Source of the DNA: Magnetococcales bacterium
Lineage (GTDB): Bacteria > Pseudomonadota > Magnetococcia > Magnetococcales > JADFZT01
DNA length: 41,462 bases
Direction: 5' to 3'
NCBI GenBank assembly: GCA_015232395.1
Contig: JADFZT010000039.1
Coordinates: 1 to 41,462, forward strand
Shown: piece by piece, positions 34,901 through 41,462 of the stretch
Numbering within the stretch: position 1 is the first letter of the stretch
Layout: the number at the start of each line of letters is the position of its first letter
The notes under the pieces: generated by a model
Databases searched by the model: none
Told to the model about the DNA's origin: nothing
What the model saw: only the letters and a program-made list of their open reading frames with translations
Translations under genes and position numbers: made by a program

Positions 34901-36813
34901 TGCTCGCCTCCCGACAGATCAAGCTCCTGGGAGCCTTCAACCATCGACATATTTTTCTCGATCCCGATCCCGACCCCGAGGCCTCTTATGTGGAACGGGA
35001 GCGGCTCTTCCAAAAAGCCCGCTCCTCCTGGACCGATTATGATCCTGAACTGATCTCTGAGGGGGGGGGTGTTTTCGAGCGGACGGCGAAAACCGTGCCC
35101 ATCAATGATCGTCTGGGCAAACTATTGGGAACCAAGGCCAACCATCTTTCCGGGGAAGAGCTCATTCGGCATCTGCTCACCGCCCGGGTGGATCTGCTCT
35201 TCAACGGCGGCATCGGCACCTACATCAAGGCCGCCGGGGAGACCCATCTGGAGGTTTCCGACAAATCCAACGACAACGTGCGGGTCAACGCCGATGATTT
35301 ACGGGCGCTCATCATTGGCGAGGGGGGCAATCTGGGGATCACCCAAAAAGGCCGCCTGGAGGTTTCCCAAAAGCACCATCAACGCCAGGCCGCCCGGGTC
35401 AACACCGATGCGGTGGACAACTCCGGCGGTGTGGATCTTTCCGACCATGAGGTCAACCTCAAGATTCTGTTCAACCACCTGCTCCAGATCGGTGAAATTC
35501 CCTCCCTGGAGTCCCGCAACGCTCTTTTAGCCAAACTTTCGGAAGAGGTCGCCGACCGGGTGCTTGAGGATAATCACATGCAGCATCAGGCGATCAGCCG
35601 GGATGTCATCCATTCAGCCCAAAACCCGGAAATCTATCTGGAAGCGTTGGAAACCCTTGAGGAGAAGGCCGGGCTTGATTTTGTCAGCGAGGATATCCCT
35701 GATCGGGAAACCTTGAGCAAACAGTTGGAAGAAGAGGGGGGCTTGCCGAGACCCCTGCTCGCCATCATGCTGGGATACACCAAGCTCTTGACCTACAACC
35801 AGCTTTTGGCCTCGGATGTGGTGGATCTTTTTTACTGCGACCGCTTTCTCTCCGACTATTTTCCCACCACGGTCTCCCGGGAGTTTGGCAACCACCTGAC
35901 GGATCATTTTTTGAAGCGGGAGATCATCGCCACCGGTGTCACCAACCGGGTGATCAATCAAACCGGGGTGGGGCCTCTTTTGGCGGTCTACAACAAGGTC
36001 CGTCACAGTCGGGTGGAGTTGAACCCCCTGCCCATGCTGATCAAGGCCTATCTGATTGCCGAAACGTTGGTGGAGGCTTCCAAATTTCGCAAACGGGTGC
36101 AAAAGTTGGGGCCGGCGGTGTTGGCAGAGGTGAAATATCGGGTTCTTTCGGAGATGGAAACGGTCCTGCTGCATCTTTCCAGCTGGATGTTGAGCCACCT
36201 GGATCACGACCGCATCACGGTGGATGTGATCAACCTTTACGGCAAGGTGATCTCCAATTTCCGCTCCACCCTCTGGGATTCCCTGCCCCAACTCTTGTCA
36301 GAGGGCCGTTTTGCCCAGCTTTCCAAGCAGCGTGAAAATTTACTGGAACAGGGTTTTCCCCAATCCCTGGCCACGGAAATTGTCCTGATTCCCTATCTCA
36401 AGGACACCATGACCATTCTCCACATCAAGGAGGCGCTGCACACCCGGTTTGAGCCGGTGGGGCATCTCTATATGCGGGTGGATGACTATTTTGGGATCTC
36501 CTGGGTGGAGGAGAGCCTGCAAATGGTGCGGCTGCGGGATAAATGGGGACGGATGAACCTGGAAAACGTCCGCAAGGAGCTGTGGGAGGTACGCACCCGG
36601 CTGGTGAAGGGCATCATCACCTTCAAGCGCCAAAACGAATCGGTCGCTGAAGCCTTCGACAACTATCTGCGGGAAGTCAACTCTGAAAACGAGGAATACC
36701 AGGAGCTGCTCAATCAATTGCGGGAGCAAAATCTCCATGATCTACTCCCCCTTTCGGTGCTGGTGCGCAAGCTCAGAGAGCTGCTGCTCCACGCCCAACA
36801 GGAAGAGATGTAG
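31924..36813 (+). CDS. gdhB: NAD-specific glutamate dehydrogenase, 180-kDa class
   Basis: A 1629-residue protein of the large bacterial GDH family (about 1600 residues), which oxidises glutamate to 2-oxoglutarate and ammonia and mainly serves amino-acid catabolism. The N-terminal ~700 residues hold the helical and ACT-like regulatory regions. The catalytic core has R-G-G-K-V-S-R-G-G-I-R-H-S-D-R (about 803-817), K-T-Q-M-V-K-N-S and the P-V-G-A-K-G-G-F (about 841-848) substrate region, and the dinucleotide-binding G-D-M-S-G-D-V-F-G-N-G-M (about 981-992). The C-terminal ~450 residues are the helical domain special to this class. The gene is complete with no frame break. It stands alone; a weak purine-rich run precedes the ATG. 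Confidence 0.95.
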   Translation: MATADAPGTLPEIDTLMTAACKRVPEKERPGLALFLRRVTADFLATRVPLPTSLNTVSGLLELYRFFRKPLEDEKEGVKVQVTRGTPSQESDKPSEETQQLDETRIVVHLLDTPFILETLGNYLKQSRLTLHVRIHTTFTTQRDDEGVLKNLVENDPGKEGFQREMILVILTEVDPGGSALRKLREDLKAVLTSVKRSVDDFAGMCQTVVNQAELLEQDQRPREGQFLRWIVNDNFVFMGVQNLSIEGGKLIPSPGKEPLGIFRGPKTEPLLDRIMPGMLDEIHTILHSLEECHSSERLSIEYCQHGQSIIYASEGVDFFAVHGPGKKKNSWEVMLVLGRFSRTALANRASTIPLLSDQLHNTLALSGYSQGTYLHHEFRSLYDRMPLRELFYSEPEVITRWIQEILNIQGDIDVRVNARLGHHGNYVSILTALSRNRYHAHLEEEVAALLSGHLDYPVSSITVSETGTLFFIVCYANHDPGKPLTFDHGAMEARVRRLVMTWEDKLRDELAATLPPTTALHRHNRYATAFQQIFKEATPPEEAAADIRVLEELRGEKCFESRIVEEPNDGVFIKLYNKSPLDLTGIIGTFSHFGITCLHELSTRVVVGDETITIQRFEVGGSTKERQLLTASSDLFCAALEAIHLDRLSDDELNRLVLLQGMTPKEVFLVRGLRQYLLQVDPKRALSQVNRVLTHHHHITRLLLEAFLVRFDPGQKGRIKTEAKLRKGFEQALTEVVNLQDDQVLRGIYNIVESCLRTNYFQQEHPHALSFKVDCQKVYCMQTPRPWRAIFVIGRHMEGIHLRGGKVSRGGIRHSDRDEDFRTEVLGLMKTQMVKNSIIVPVGAKGGFVVPQLRQQPPAERKAWVAEQYKTLIRGMLDITDNWVDGAVVHPADTVIHDDEDPYLVVAADKGTATFSDLANQIAQEEYNFWLGDAFASGGSNGYDHKKVGITARGAWECIRLHFHEMGRDIEKTPFTVVAIGDMSGDVFGNGMLASRQIKLLGAFNHRHIFLDPDPDPEASYVERERLFQKARSSWTDYDPELISEGGGVFERTAKTVPINDRLGKLLGTKANHLSGEELIRHLLTARVDLLFNGGIGTYIKAAGETHLEVSDKSNDNVRVNADDLRALIIGEGGNLGITQKGRLEVSQKHHQRQAARVNTDAVDNSGGVDLSDHEVNLKILFNHLLQIGEIPSLESRNALLAKLSEEVADRVLEDNHMQHQAISRDVIHSAQNPEIYLEALETLEEKAGLDFVSEDIPDRETLSKQLEEEGGLPRPLLAIMLGYTKLLTYNQLLASDVVDLFYCDRFLSDYFPTTVSREFGNHLTDHFLKREIIATGVTNRVINQTGVGPLLAVYNKVRHSRVELNPLPMLIKAYLIAETLVEASKFRKRVQKLGPAVLAEVKYRVLSEMETVLLHLSSWMLSHLDHDRITVDVINLYGKVISNFRSTLWDSLPQLLSEGRFAQLSKQRENLLEQGFPQSLATEIVLIPYLKDTMTILHIKEALHTRFEPVGHLYMRVDDYFGISWVEESLQMVRLRDKWGRMNLENVRKELWEVRTRLVKGIITFKRQNESVAEAFDNYLREVNSENEEYQELLNQLREQNLHDLLPLSVLVRKLRELLLHAQQEEM

Positions 36814-36989
36814 AAAATCAGACCACACCGCCGCCAGGGAGGGGGGCTTGCTTGGAAATCGGCCAGGGGTAGGATGCCCCTGACCAGCGCCATTCCAGAT
36901 AAAATTTGCCTCGGAGGAGATGGCCGGAACCCATGATGGTGCCGTTCGTGCCTCCGCAAACGATCCTATTATCAGGAAGGATAAGAAAC

Positions 36990-37601
36990 ATGACTGAAAA
37001 AAGCTCCAATACCGTCTGGCACCAAGAGACCATTACCCGGGATCACCGGGAAAAGTTAAATGGTCACCAATCCATGATTCTCTGGTTTACCGGCCTTTCG
37101 GGTTCCGGCAAATCCACCATGATTCATGCGGTAGAGGAGCGCCTGCACCAAAAAGGGATGCGCACTTTTACTCTGGATGGGGATAACATTCGCCACGGTC
37201 TCTGTTCAGATCTCGGTTTTTCCCACCACGACCGTCAGGAAAACATCCGCCGCATTGGTGAGGTGGCCAAGCTGTGTGTGGATGGGGGGCTGATCGTGCT
37301 GGCCGCCTTTATCTCCCCTTTCCGCAACGACCGGCAGCGGGTACGCAATCTGGTGGAACCCGGTGATTTTGTGGAGGTGTATTGCAAATGTTCCCTGGAG
37401 GTGTGCGAAAGCCGGGATGTGAAGGGGCTCTATCGCCGAGCCCGGGCTGGAGAGATTCGTGATTTTACCGGCATCTCCTCCCCCTATGAAGAGCCCCGCC
37501 AACCGGAAATCATCCTACGCACCGATAAGGACACCATCACAGTCTGTGCCGATCAAGTGGCAGAAATTGTGATGAAACGAGCGGCCATCCCCGGAAGCTG
37601 A
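36990..37601 (+). CDS. cysC: adenylyl-sulfate kinase
   Basis: A 203-residue APS kinase, which phosphorylates adenosine 5'-phosphosulfate to PAPS. P-loop G-L-S-G-S-G-K-S-T (35-43), the D-G-D-N-I-R-H-G-L (63-71) substrate motif, F-I-S-P-F-R (108-113) with the family Ser109, and the lid [14 protein letters not shown] are present. The ATG at 36990 was chosen because AGGAAGG lies nine bases upstream; a longer frame starting at 36906 adds 28 non-conserved residues. No ATP sulfurylase (cysD/N or sat) is next to it, so it may supply PAPS for sulfation or for assimilation with enzymes elsewhere. Confidence 0.93.
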   Translation: MTEKSSNTVWHQETITRDHREKLNGHQSMILWFTGLSGSGKSTMIHAVEERLHQKGMRTFTLDGDNIRHGLCSDLGFSHHDRQENIRRIGEVAKLCVDGGLIVLAAFISPFRNDRQRVRNLVEPGDFVEVYCKCSLEVCESRDVKGLYRRARAGEIRDFTGISSPYEEPRQPEIILRTDKDTITVCADQVAEIVMKRAAIPGS

Positions 37602-37919
37602 AGCTTTTTTTCGGCAGTGCGGCGTCCTGAATCTCAGGTTTTCAGCCCGCACTGCCGAAAACAACCCCCCTGCAACGTAACAAATCGTAATGGTTTGATT
37701 TCTCCTCTTTCCCAAGCCCCTCCTGGGCACCATAAAAAATTTCACCTTAAAATTCACCTATCTCCCCCCTATCCCCCCATCTTTTGCTTGAACTTGCCGC
37801 ACAAATTGATATTCTTATGGGTAGATAAATGTTAACAGGGTGCAACTTTTAAAGCTTCTTTAACATTCAAGACTCATGTCCATTTTGTTTTACTCATATC
37901 CGCCCAAAGTGAGCCCGTC
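37602..37919. other. intergenic region between cysC and the PilZ gene
   Basis: 318 bases without a gene. It opens with the double stem at 37608-37661, continues with a C-rich patch (CCCCCCTATCCCCCCATCTTTT, split across about 37766-37787, similar to the C6-ATC-T run of the 81-bp element) and ends in AT-rich DNA suited to a promoter for the PilZ gene. Confidence 0.45.
37608..37661. terminator. long inverted repeat after cysC
   Basis: TTTTCGGCAGTGCGG (37608-37622) and CCGCACTGCCGAAAA (37647-37661) are perfect 15-bp arms around 24 bases that contain a smaller stem, CCTGA/TCAGG. It begins seven bases past the cysC stop. The arms end in A/T runs on both sides, so it could work as a terminator in either direction, although no free T tract follows the right arm. 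Confidence 0.7.
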
Positions 37920-38579
37920 ATGACTGTCAATGTTGATTCCCCGGCCACGCAACCCCATTTTGAAAAGCGGGATTTCAGCCGCATTCACTGTGATGGGGAG
38001 GTGACGTTCCATTTTTCGGGTTTGGGGCAATTTACCGGGCAGGTTTTCGATCTTTCCCCGACGGCTGGCTATTTTCGTTTTGAGGCCCCGGCCAAGTTGG
38101 AGAAGAACCTGGAGGGAAGTGCGACGGTTCGGGTTGGGGAAAAGATGTTTGTCTCTTACGGGTCCATCATTCGCAAAGATGCCTCCGGCATCGCCTTTCA
38201 GCTGCGGGATGGGATGCGGATATTTAAATATGTTTCCAAATTGATCCAGCAGGCTGAAAGCTCCCCCATCAGCCGGATACTCATGGGTCAGCAGGTGAAC
38301 CAGATATTGGAAACCACCATCACCAACGAGCAGGTTCACCACAAGATCAACTGTTGGGAATTTAAAAAGTGTGGCAAAGAGGGCGAATGCATTGCTGGCA
38401 CTTCTACGGAATATAATGGTCGCTTTGGTGGGAAAAATGGGGGTCGCTACTGCGCCTACATCGAAGGCACCATCTGCCTGGATGCTCCCGGAGCCAAGGG
38501 ACTCGACAAGATGGCGGTCTGTTTGAAGTGTGATTTTTACCAGATATTGATGGAAGAGATTTTTTCCGCCTCCCGCTGA
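37920..38579 (+). CDS. PilZ domain fused to a Cys-rich CW-type domain
   Basis: A 219-residue cytoplasmic protein. Residues 14-105 form a PilZ domain, the c-di-GMP receptor fold: R-D-F-S-R (RxxxR, 17-21) and D-L-S-P-T-A-G (DxSxxG, about 44-50). Residues ~143-210 form a Cys-rich unit beginning N-C-W-E-F-K-K-C-G with further cysteines in G-E-C, Y-C-A, T-I-C and V-C-L-K-C; such C-W-E-F-x-x-C segments occur at the end of many bacterial sensory proteins (the two-CW type) and may bind a metal or Fe-S centre. The combination suggests a c-di-GMP effector with a redox or metal input. Its gene stands alone. Confidence 0.8.
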   Translation: MTVNVDSPATQPHFEKRDFSRIHCDGEVTFHFSGLGQFTGQVFDLSPTAGYFRFEAPAKLEKNLEGSATVRVGEKMFVSYGSIIRKDASGIAFQLRDGMRIFKYVSKLIQQAESSPISRILMGQQVNQILETTITNEQVHHKINCWEFKKCGKEGECIAGTSTEYNGRFGGKNGGRYCAYIEGTICLDAPGAKGLDKMAVCLKCDFYQILMEEIFSASR

Positions 38580-38591
38580 CCCCCCACCCCC

Positions 38592-38945
38592 TCAGGGATT
38601 TCCCCCACCCCCCAGCTGTCGATTGGGGCGGATCATTTTTACCAGGGGGTGTTTGAGAATTTCCCGGGTTTGCTCTGCTGTCGCCAGCACCACCACCGCC
38701 CCTGCCGCTTTGAGCCGTTTGGCTTTGAGACTCAGTTTGTTTTTAATAAACCCTTCCAACTCCTGGAGCAGGAGATCACGCTCCTTCAGGGAGGGGCCTT
38801 CTATGCCCATGGGGATGGCGTGCCTGTCGGAGATCAGCCGCATCTGGACTTCACGCCGGGGCAGTTCGGCTTCGACGATGAGTTCCAACGCCTCACCGTT
38901 GCCATCGAACCACCCTTGGAGTTTTGGATCGATTTTGGTGGCCAT
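38592..38945 (-). CDS. stand-alone subtilisin-propeptide-like (I9) protein
   Basis: A 117-residue protein beginning M-A-T-K-I-D-P-K-L-Q-G-W. A central strand E-L-I-V-E-A-E-L, an E-R-D-L-L-L-Q-E-L-E-G-F helix and an ending of V-V-V-L-A-T-A-E-Q-T-R-E-I-L with H-P-L-V-K-M-I-R-P-N-R match the ferredoxin-like propeptides/inhibitors (I9) of subtilases, whose C-terminal tail reads P-x-V-x-x-V-x-P-N. No signal peptide. It lies downstream of the S8 protease gene on the same strand, separated by a MITE-like element, so it may be a separate chaperone or inhibitor for that protease. The start is uncertain; the frame is open to 39026. Confidence 0.65.
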   Translation of the reverse strand: MATKIDPKLQGWFDGNGEALELIVEAELPRREVQMRLISDRHAIPMGIEGPSLKERDLLLQELEGFIKNKLSLKAKRLKAAGAVVVLATAEQTREILKHPLVKMIRPNRQLGGGGNP

Positions 38946-39036
38946 GGTCCCGTGGTATTTTTTTAAGAATGGGCCGATCAGCTGGTGTGCAGACCGGCCC
39001 ATGTGGTTTGATAGTCTACTCCCCATTCCCTCTGGC

Positions 39037-39188
39037 TCGTCATTCCCGCGTAGGCGGGAATCCAGGGAGGTTACCGTTTGCGCTCAAAAAAACTCAAACC
39101 TCCAGGACGCTTGGGGAAGACTGAAAGCGATATATGATTGGAAGCCATTCGTGCCGGGCTCCCTGGATTCCCGCCTACGCGGGAATGA
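39037..39188. repeat. MITE-like element with dRS3-type palindromic ends (copy 2)
   Basis: ATTCCCGCGTAGGCGGGAAT (39042-39061) and ATTCCCGCCTACGCGGGAAT (39167-39186) are inverted copies; both fit ATTCCC-N8-GGGAAT. Flanks and inner edges match copy 1 at 25523-25677, the middle does not. It sits in the short gap between the I9-like protein and the S8 protease and may have split a transcription unit. Confidence 0.85.
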
Positions 39189-39234
39189 CGCCTCTCAAGA
39201 TACTGCGCGGGTCTTATTTTCAGGAAAAACCGCT

Positions 39235-40764
39235 TTAGTATCCCCGATCCAGGGCAAAGTCGATGGCTCGCAGGATATCCAGCCGACCGAAGCCGTAGCG
39301 GTGGTCCTGGCCTGATTCTCCCATATCCTCCAACGAACCCATGATCAGATCCTTGATCAGATAAGCAAGGTCTGCGCCATGTTCCTTGTTACGGATGGTG
39401 GTGGCGGAGAGGAGCAGGGCGATGGCTCCGGCGACGTGGGGGGTGGCCATGGAGGTGCCGTTCAGAAAAGAGTATCCCCCACCGGGCACACTGGAGCGCA
39501 CGCTCACCCCGGGGGCGGTCAGCTCCGGCTTGGAGTAGGGTAGGGGCAGGACGGCAGGGTTGATATAATTGCTCTGGTAGATAATCTGGGTGCGGCCTCC
39601 GGAAAAACCGGCCACCCGATCCTGGGGGTCGGTGGCGCCGACCGCGAAGACAAAGGGATCGCTACCTGGTGCCCCCGAGGTCTGTTCTCCTTCGTTGCCG
39701 ATGGCTGCCACCACTGGAATACCCGCCTGGAGGCAGGTAAGCATGGCCTCTGTGTAGGTCGAGGGGGTGACGGGATCCATATCGAGAGCCCCCAGGGACA
39801 TGGAGATCACATCCACCCCTTTTTCCATGGCCCAGTCGATACCGGCCAGCACCTGGGCGTCGGTTCCGCCCACTTCCCCATCCAGCACCAGGGCGGCTGC
39901 CAGTTTGGCTTCTGGGGCGACGCCGATGTAGCGGCCTGATTGGTTGCCCCCCACCAGGGTACCGGCACAATGGGTTCCGTGGATGTCGGAATCCCGGGGT
40001 TGGGAGCCGGGAATTTCCTCGCCCATGGAGTTAAACTCCGCCCAGTGGGCCACCTTATCCTTCAGATCCGGATGGCTGGCATCCACCCCGGTATCCAGCA
40101 GACCGATGGTGACCCCTTTACCCTTGGATCCGTAGGTACCCCAGGCGGCCAAGGCGTTCATTTGATCCAGCCCCCAGGTGGAAGAAAGGATGGAATCGGT
40201 CTCGATGCCGAGGGCTTTGGTCTCCATGATTCTGGGGACGCTCAGGCGGCGGTTCAAGTGAATCGCCTGAATGTTTTCCACCTCTTTGGGCAGCCTGGAG
40301 AGTTCGTCGCGCATGAGGCGCAGGGGCATGGCGCGGGAGGACCAGAAACGCTGGGGGCTGGGTATCTTTCCCCCTTTGGTGAGGGGTTGCAGGGTTCGCT
40401 CCAGGGCTTTGGCCACCAAGCCTGCTTCCAGGAGGGAGTTGGTGGGTTGCAGTCCGGAATTTTTGATGGCGGCCAGGGTTAGGGCGGCGCTTTTGGCGGC
40501 GGTGCGCAGGATGGTGGCGGTGCTGGCGCTTTCGGATTTGACTTTTTTGGAGGCGACCTTTTTGAAGGGTTCCGGGAGCAGATCCCGGGAAGAGAGGGAA
40601 AACCGCCGCCGGGAGATGGCGGTGCCTGCGGCTTCCAGGAGTTTTTTCTTCTGCTTGGGATCGGAAGCCATCTGCACGATCACTTCCATCTGCTCGCCAC
40701 CCTCATCCAAAATTTTTTCTACTTGTTGTTTTAAGCCACTAAAATCAGCCACATCGTCCCCCAT
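39235..40764 (-). CDS. intracellular-type S8 (subtilisin) serine protease
   Basis: A 509-residue peptidase. The catalytic triad is clear: D224 in G-L-L-D-T-G-V-D, H262 in H-G-T-H-C-A-G and S438 in N-G-T-S-M-A-T-P-H; the oxyanion Asn is N357 in A-I-G-N-E-G. No signal peptide or membrane segment can be seen, so it is probably cytoplasmic. The first ~200 residues are a Lys/Ala-rich helical region and a segment E-V-I-V-Q-M-A-S followed by I-Q-A-I-H-L-N-R-R-L-S-V-P that resembles its own propeptide. There is no strong ribosome-binding site before the ATG; a GTG four codons in is an alternative start. Neighbours are the I9-like protein downstream and the repeat protein upstream. Confidence 0.9.
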   Translation of the reverse strand: MGDDVADFSGLKQQVEKILDEGGEQMEVIVQMASDPKQKKKLLEAAGTAISRRRFSLSSRDLLPEPFKKVASKKVKSESASTATILRTAAKSAALTLAAIKNSGLQPTNSLLEAGLVAKALERTLQPLTKGGKIPSPQRFWSSRAMPLRLMRDELSRLPKEVENIQAIHLNRRLSVPRIMETKALGIETDSILSSTWGLDQMNALAAWGTYGSKGKGVTIGLLDTGVDASHPDLKDKVAHWAEFNSMGEEIPGSQPRDSDIHGTHCAGTLVGGNQSGRYIGVAPEAKLAAALVLDGEVGGTDAQVLAGIDWAMEKGVDVISMSLGALDMDPVTPSTYTEAMLTCLQAGIPVVAAIGNEGEQTSGAPGSDPFVFAVGATDPQDRVAGFSGGRTQIIYQSNYINPAVLPLPYSKPELTAPGVSVRSSVPGGGYSFLNGTSMATPHVAGAIALLLSATTIRNKEHGADLAYLIKDLIMGSLEDMGESGQDHRYGFGRLDILRAIDFALDRGY

Positions 40765-40849
40765 TGGTTGTTATTTCAGACAAAACAAAACACCCGCCAA
40801 TCTCCACAAAAAGGCTCCCTGAGCTTGGCTTGATCATCCATCCAAAACC

Positions 40850-41462
40850 TCACGGATCCACCCAGTAGGCCGCGACAAAAATTTCCCGAAATTTGGGATC
40901 CTGAGAGTGGATCATGCCTTTCAAATCCTCAACCCGTTGTTCCTGGCCATAAGCGACATCCCGAATGCAGTGGGCGATTTGCAGGCCGGGATGATCGCTG
41001 TCTCGGGTTAGTTGAGATAGTTTTTCAAACAAGGGCGGCCCCTCTTCGTCTTCCCGAACCAGTCGATACCAAACATCCAGGAAGAGCTGGCAAGCCGCTT
41101 CCCAATGATCAGATGGTGTCGGGTTTCCCTGAGAAAAGGCGATCACAATTCGCTCCCATTCTTCAGGATCAACCAGGGTGATTCTCTCTGGAATCTGGGG
41201 CAACACTCCTACACGTAATGCTTCCAGCCACTGGATTTTCGGGGTCAAATTCAACAGCTCACAAACTGTTTCCAGAATAGGATGATAGAGAGATTCATCC
41301 TCCTGAATAGTCTGAAATAAACTGAACTTATCTTCATTCCCACCTTTTATTGATTTCTTGTGAGCCAGATCCCGAGCCCGAGCCCGATCCAGATCCCGAT
41401 CCCGATCCCGATCCAGAGCCCGATCCAGAGCCCGAGCCAGATCCAAATCCAGAGCCCGAGCC
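40850..41462 (-). CDS. 3' part of a gene with an Arg-Asp/Leu-Ala repeat (runs off the window)
   Basis: The reading frame is open to the right edge, so only the C-terminal ~203 residues are seen. The first ~30 are a run of L-A-R-A-L-D-R-type dipeptide repeats encoded by a degenerate hexanucleotide array; the rest is a helical, acidic domain ending in F-V-A-A-Y-W-V-D-P, which I do not recognise. Runs of this kind are often seen between the NTPase and C-terminal parts of NACHT/STAND-type proteins, so this may be the tail of such a signalling or defence protein, but no NTPase motif lies within the window. The real start codon is unknown: TTG at 41446 is possible but lies inside the repeat. Confidence 0.55.
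   Translation of the reverse strand, partial: ARALDLDLARALDRALDRDRDRDLDRARARDLAHKKSIKGGNEDKFSLFQTIQEDESLYHPILETVCELLNLTPKIQWLEALRVGVLPQIPERITLVDPEEWERIVIAFSQGNPTPSDHWEAACQLFLDVWYRLVREDEEGPPLFEKLSQLTRDSDHPGLQIAHCIRDVAYGQEQRVEDLKGMIHSQDPKFREIFVAAYWVDP
41362..41462 (-). repeat. degenerate hexanucleotide tandem array in coding sequence
   Basis: About 16 units of a 6-bp motif (minus strand G-G-[AG/CT]-...; plus-strand words CCCGAT, CCAGAT, CCCGAG, CCAGAG) run to the window edge. As six is a multiple of three, all frames stay open: one reads Gly-Ser, one Gly-Leu/Ile-Trp, and the frame that joins the conserved downstream part reads Leu-Asp-Arg-Ala. Slippage would change length without frameshift. 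Confidence 0.85.

Overview
The window looks like chromosomal DNA of a GC-rich, metabolically versatile environmental proteobacterium. Pointers are the large 180-kDa-class NAD-glutamate dehydrogenase, a Yej-type peptide ABC transporter, NtrB/NtrC-like and multi-domain hybrid signalling proteins, a DUF465 (YdcH) protein and a PilZ protein. A full A/V-type ATPase operon is unusual for this phylum. A marine or sediment, possibly magnetotactic (Magnetococcales-like) bacterium would fit, but there is no 16S or magnetosome gene to prove it. I found no tRNA, rRNA, CRISPR array or complete insertion sequence.

Layout. (1) 136-6348, minus strand: a tightly coupled envelope redox/metal module. It contains a CcdA-like membrane protein, two thioredoxin-like lipoproteins (one with CxC, one with CxxC), an anchored protein with a CX3CH haem-like motif, a CcmH-like protein, an unrecognised anchored periplasmic protein, a Sco copper protein, a 34-residue membrane peptide and a methionine-rich secreted repeat protein. 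Together they suggest maturation of a copper and/or haem enzyme. (2) 6668-8873, plus: a two-gene Septu antiphage system (PtuA ATPase, PtuB HNH nuclease). (3) 9167-17499, minus: nine A/V-ATPase genes in the order G-C-I-K-F-E-A-B-D. (4) 17685-20666, minus: a hybrid histidine kinase with PAS, HisKA, HATPase, a degenerate receiver, an intact receiver and Hpt. It is divergent from yejE-yejF (20936-23575), and tandem 19-bp repeats lie between them. (5) Glucose-6-phosphate isomerase (23780-25486), then a MITE-like palindromic element, a small Hpt-like protein lacking the phospho-histidine, a DUF551-like protein and a gene-free stretch full of short repeats and hairpins (26747-27411). (6) 27412-30630, minus: a PAS sensor kinase followed by its sigma-54-dependent response regulator. 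(7) Plus-strand housekeeping genes: a 24-codon ORF overlapping rnhA, a YdcH-like gene, the giant glutamate dehydrogenase, adenylyl-sulfate kinase and a PilZ plus Cys-rich (CW) fusion. (8) Right edge, minus: a stand-alone subtilisin-propeptide-like protein, an intracellular-type S8 protease, and the 3' part of a gene with a degenerate hexanucleotide (Arg-Asp/Leu-Ala) repeat, probably the tail of a larger multidomain protein.

Two families of dispersed intergenic elements run through the window. One is an 81-bp element with a G6/C6 hairpin and a T9 tract, found in inverted orientation at 54-134 and 9077-9157, with a looser relative at 27258-27373. The other is a ~150-bp element bounded by dRS3-like palindromes (ATTCCC-N8-GGGAAT), at 25523-25677 and 39037-39188. 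Both appear to act as or near gene 3' ends. The best candidates for something not yet described are the redox/copper module in region 1 and the protease / separate propeptide / repeat-protein group at the right edge.
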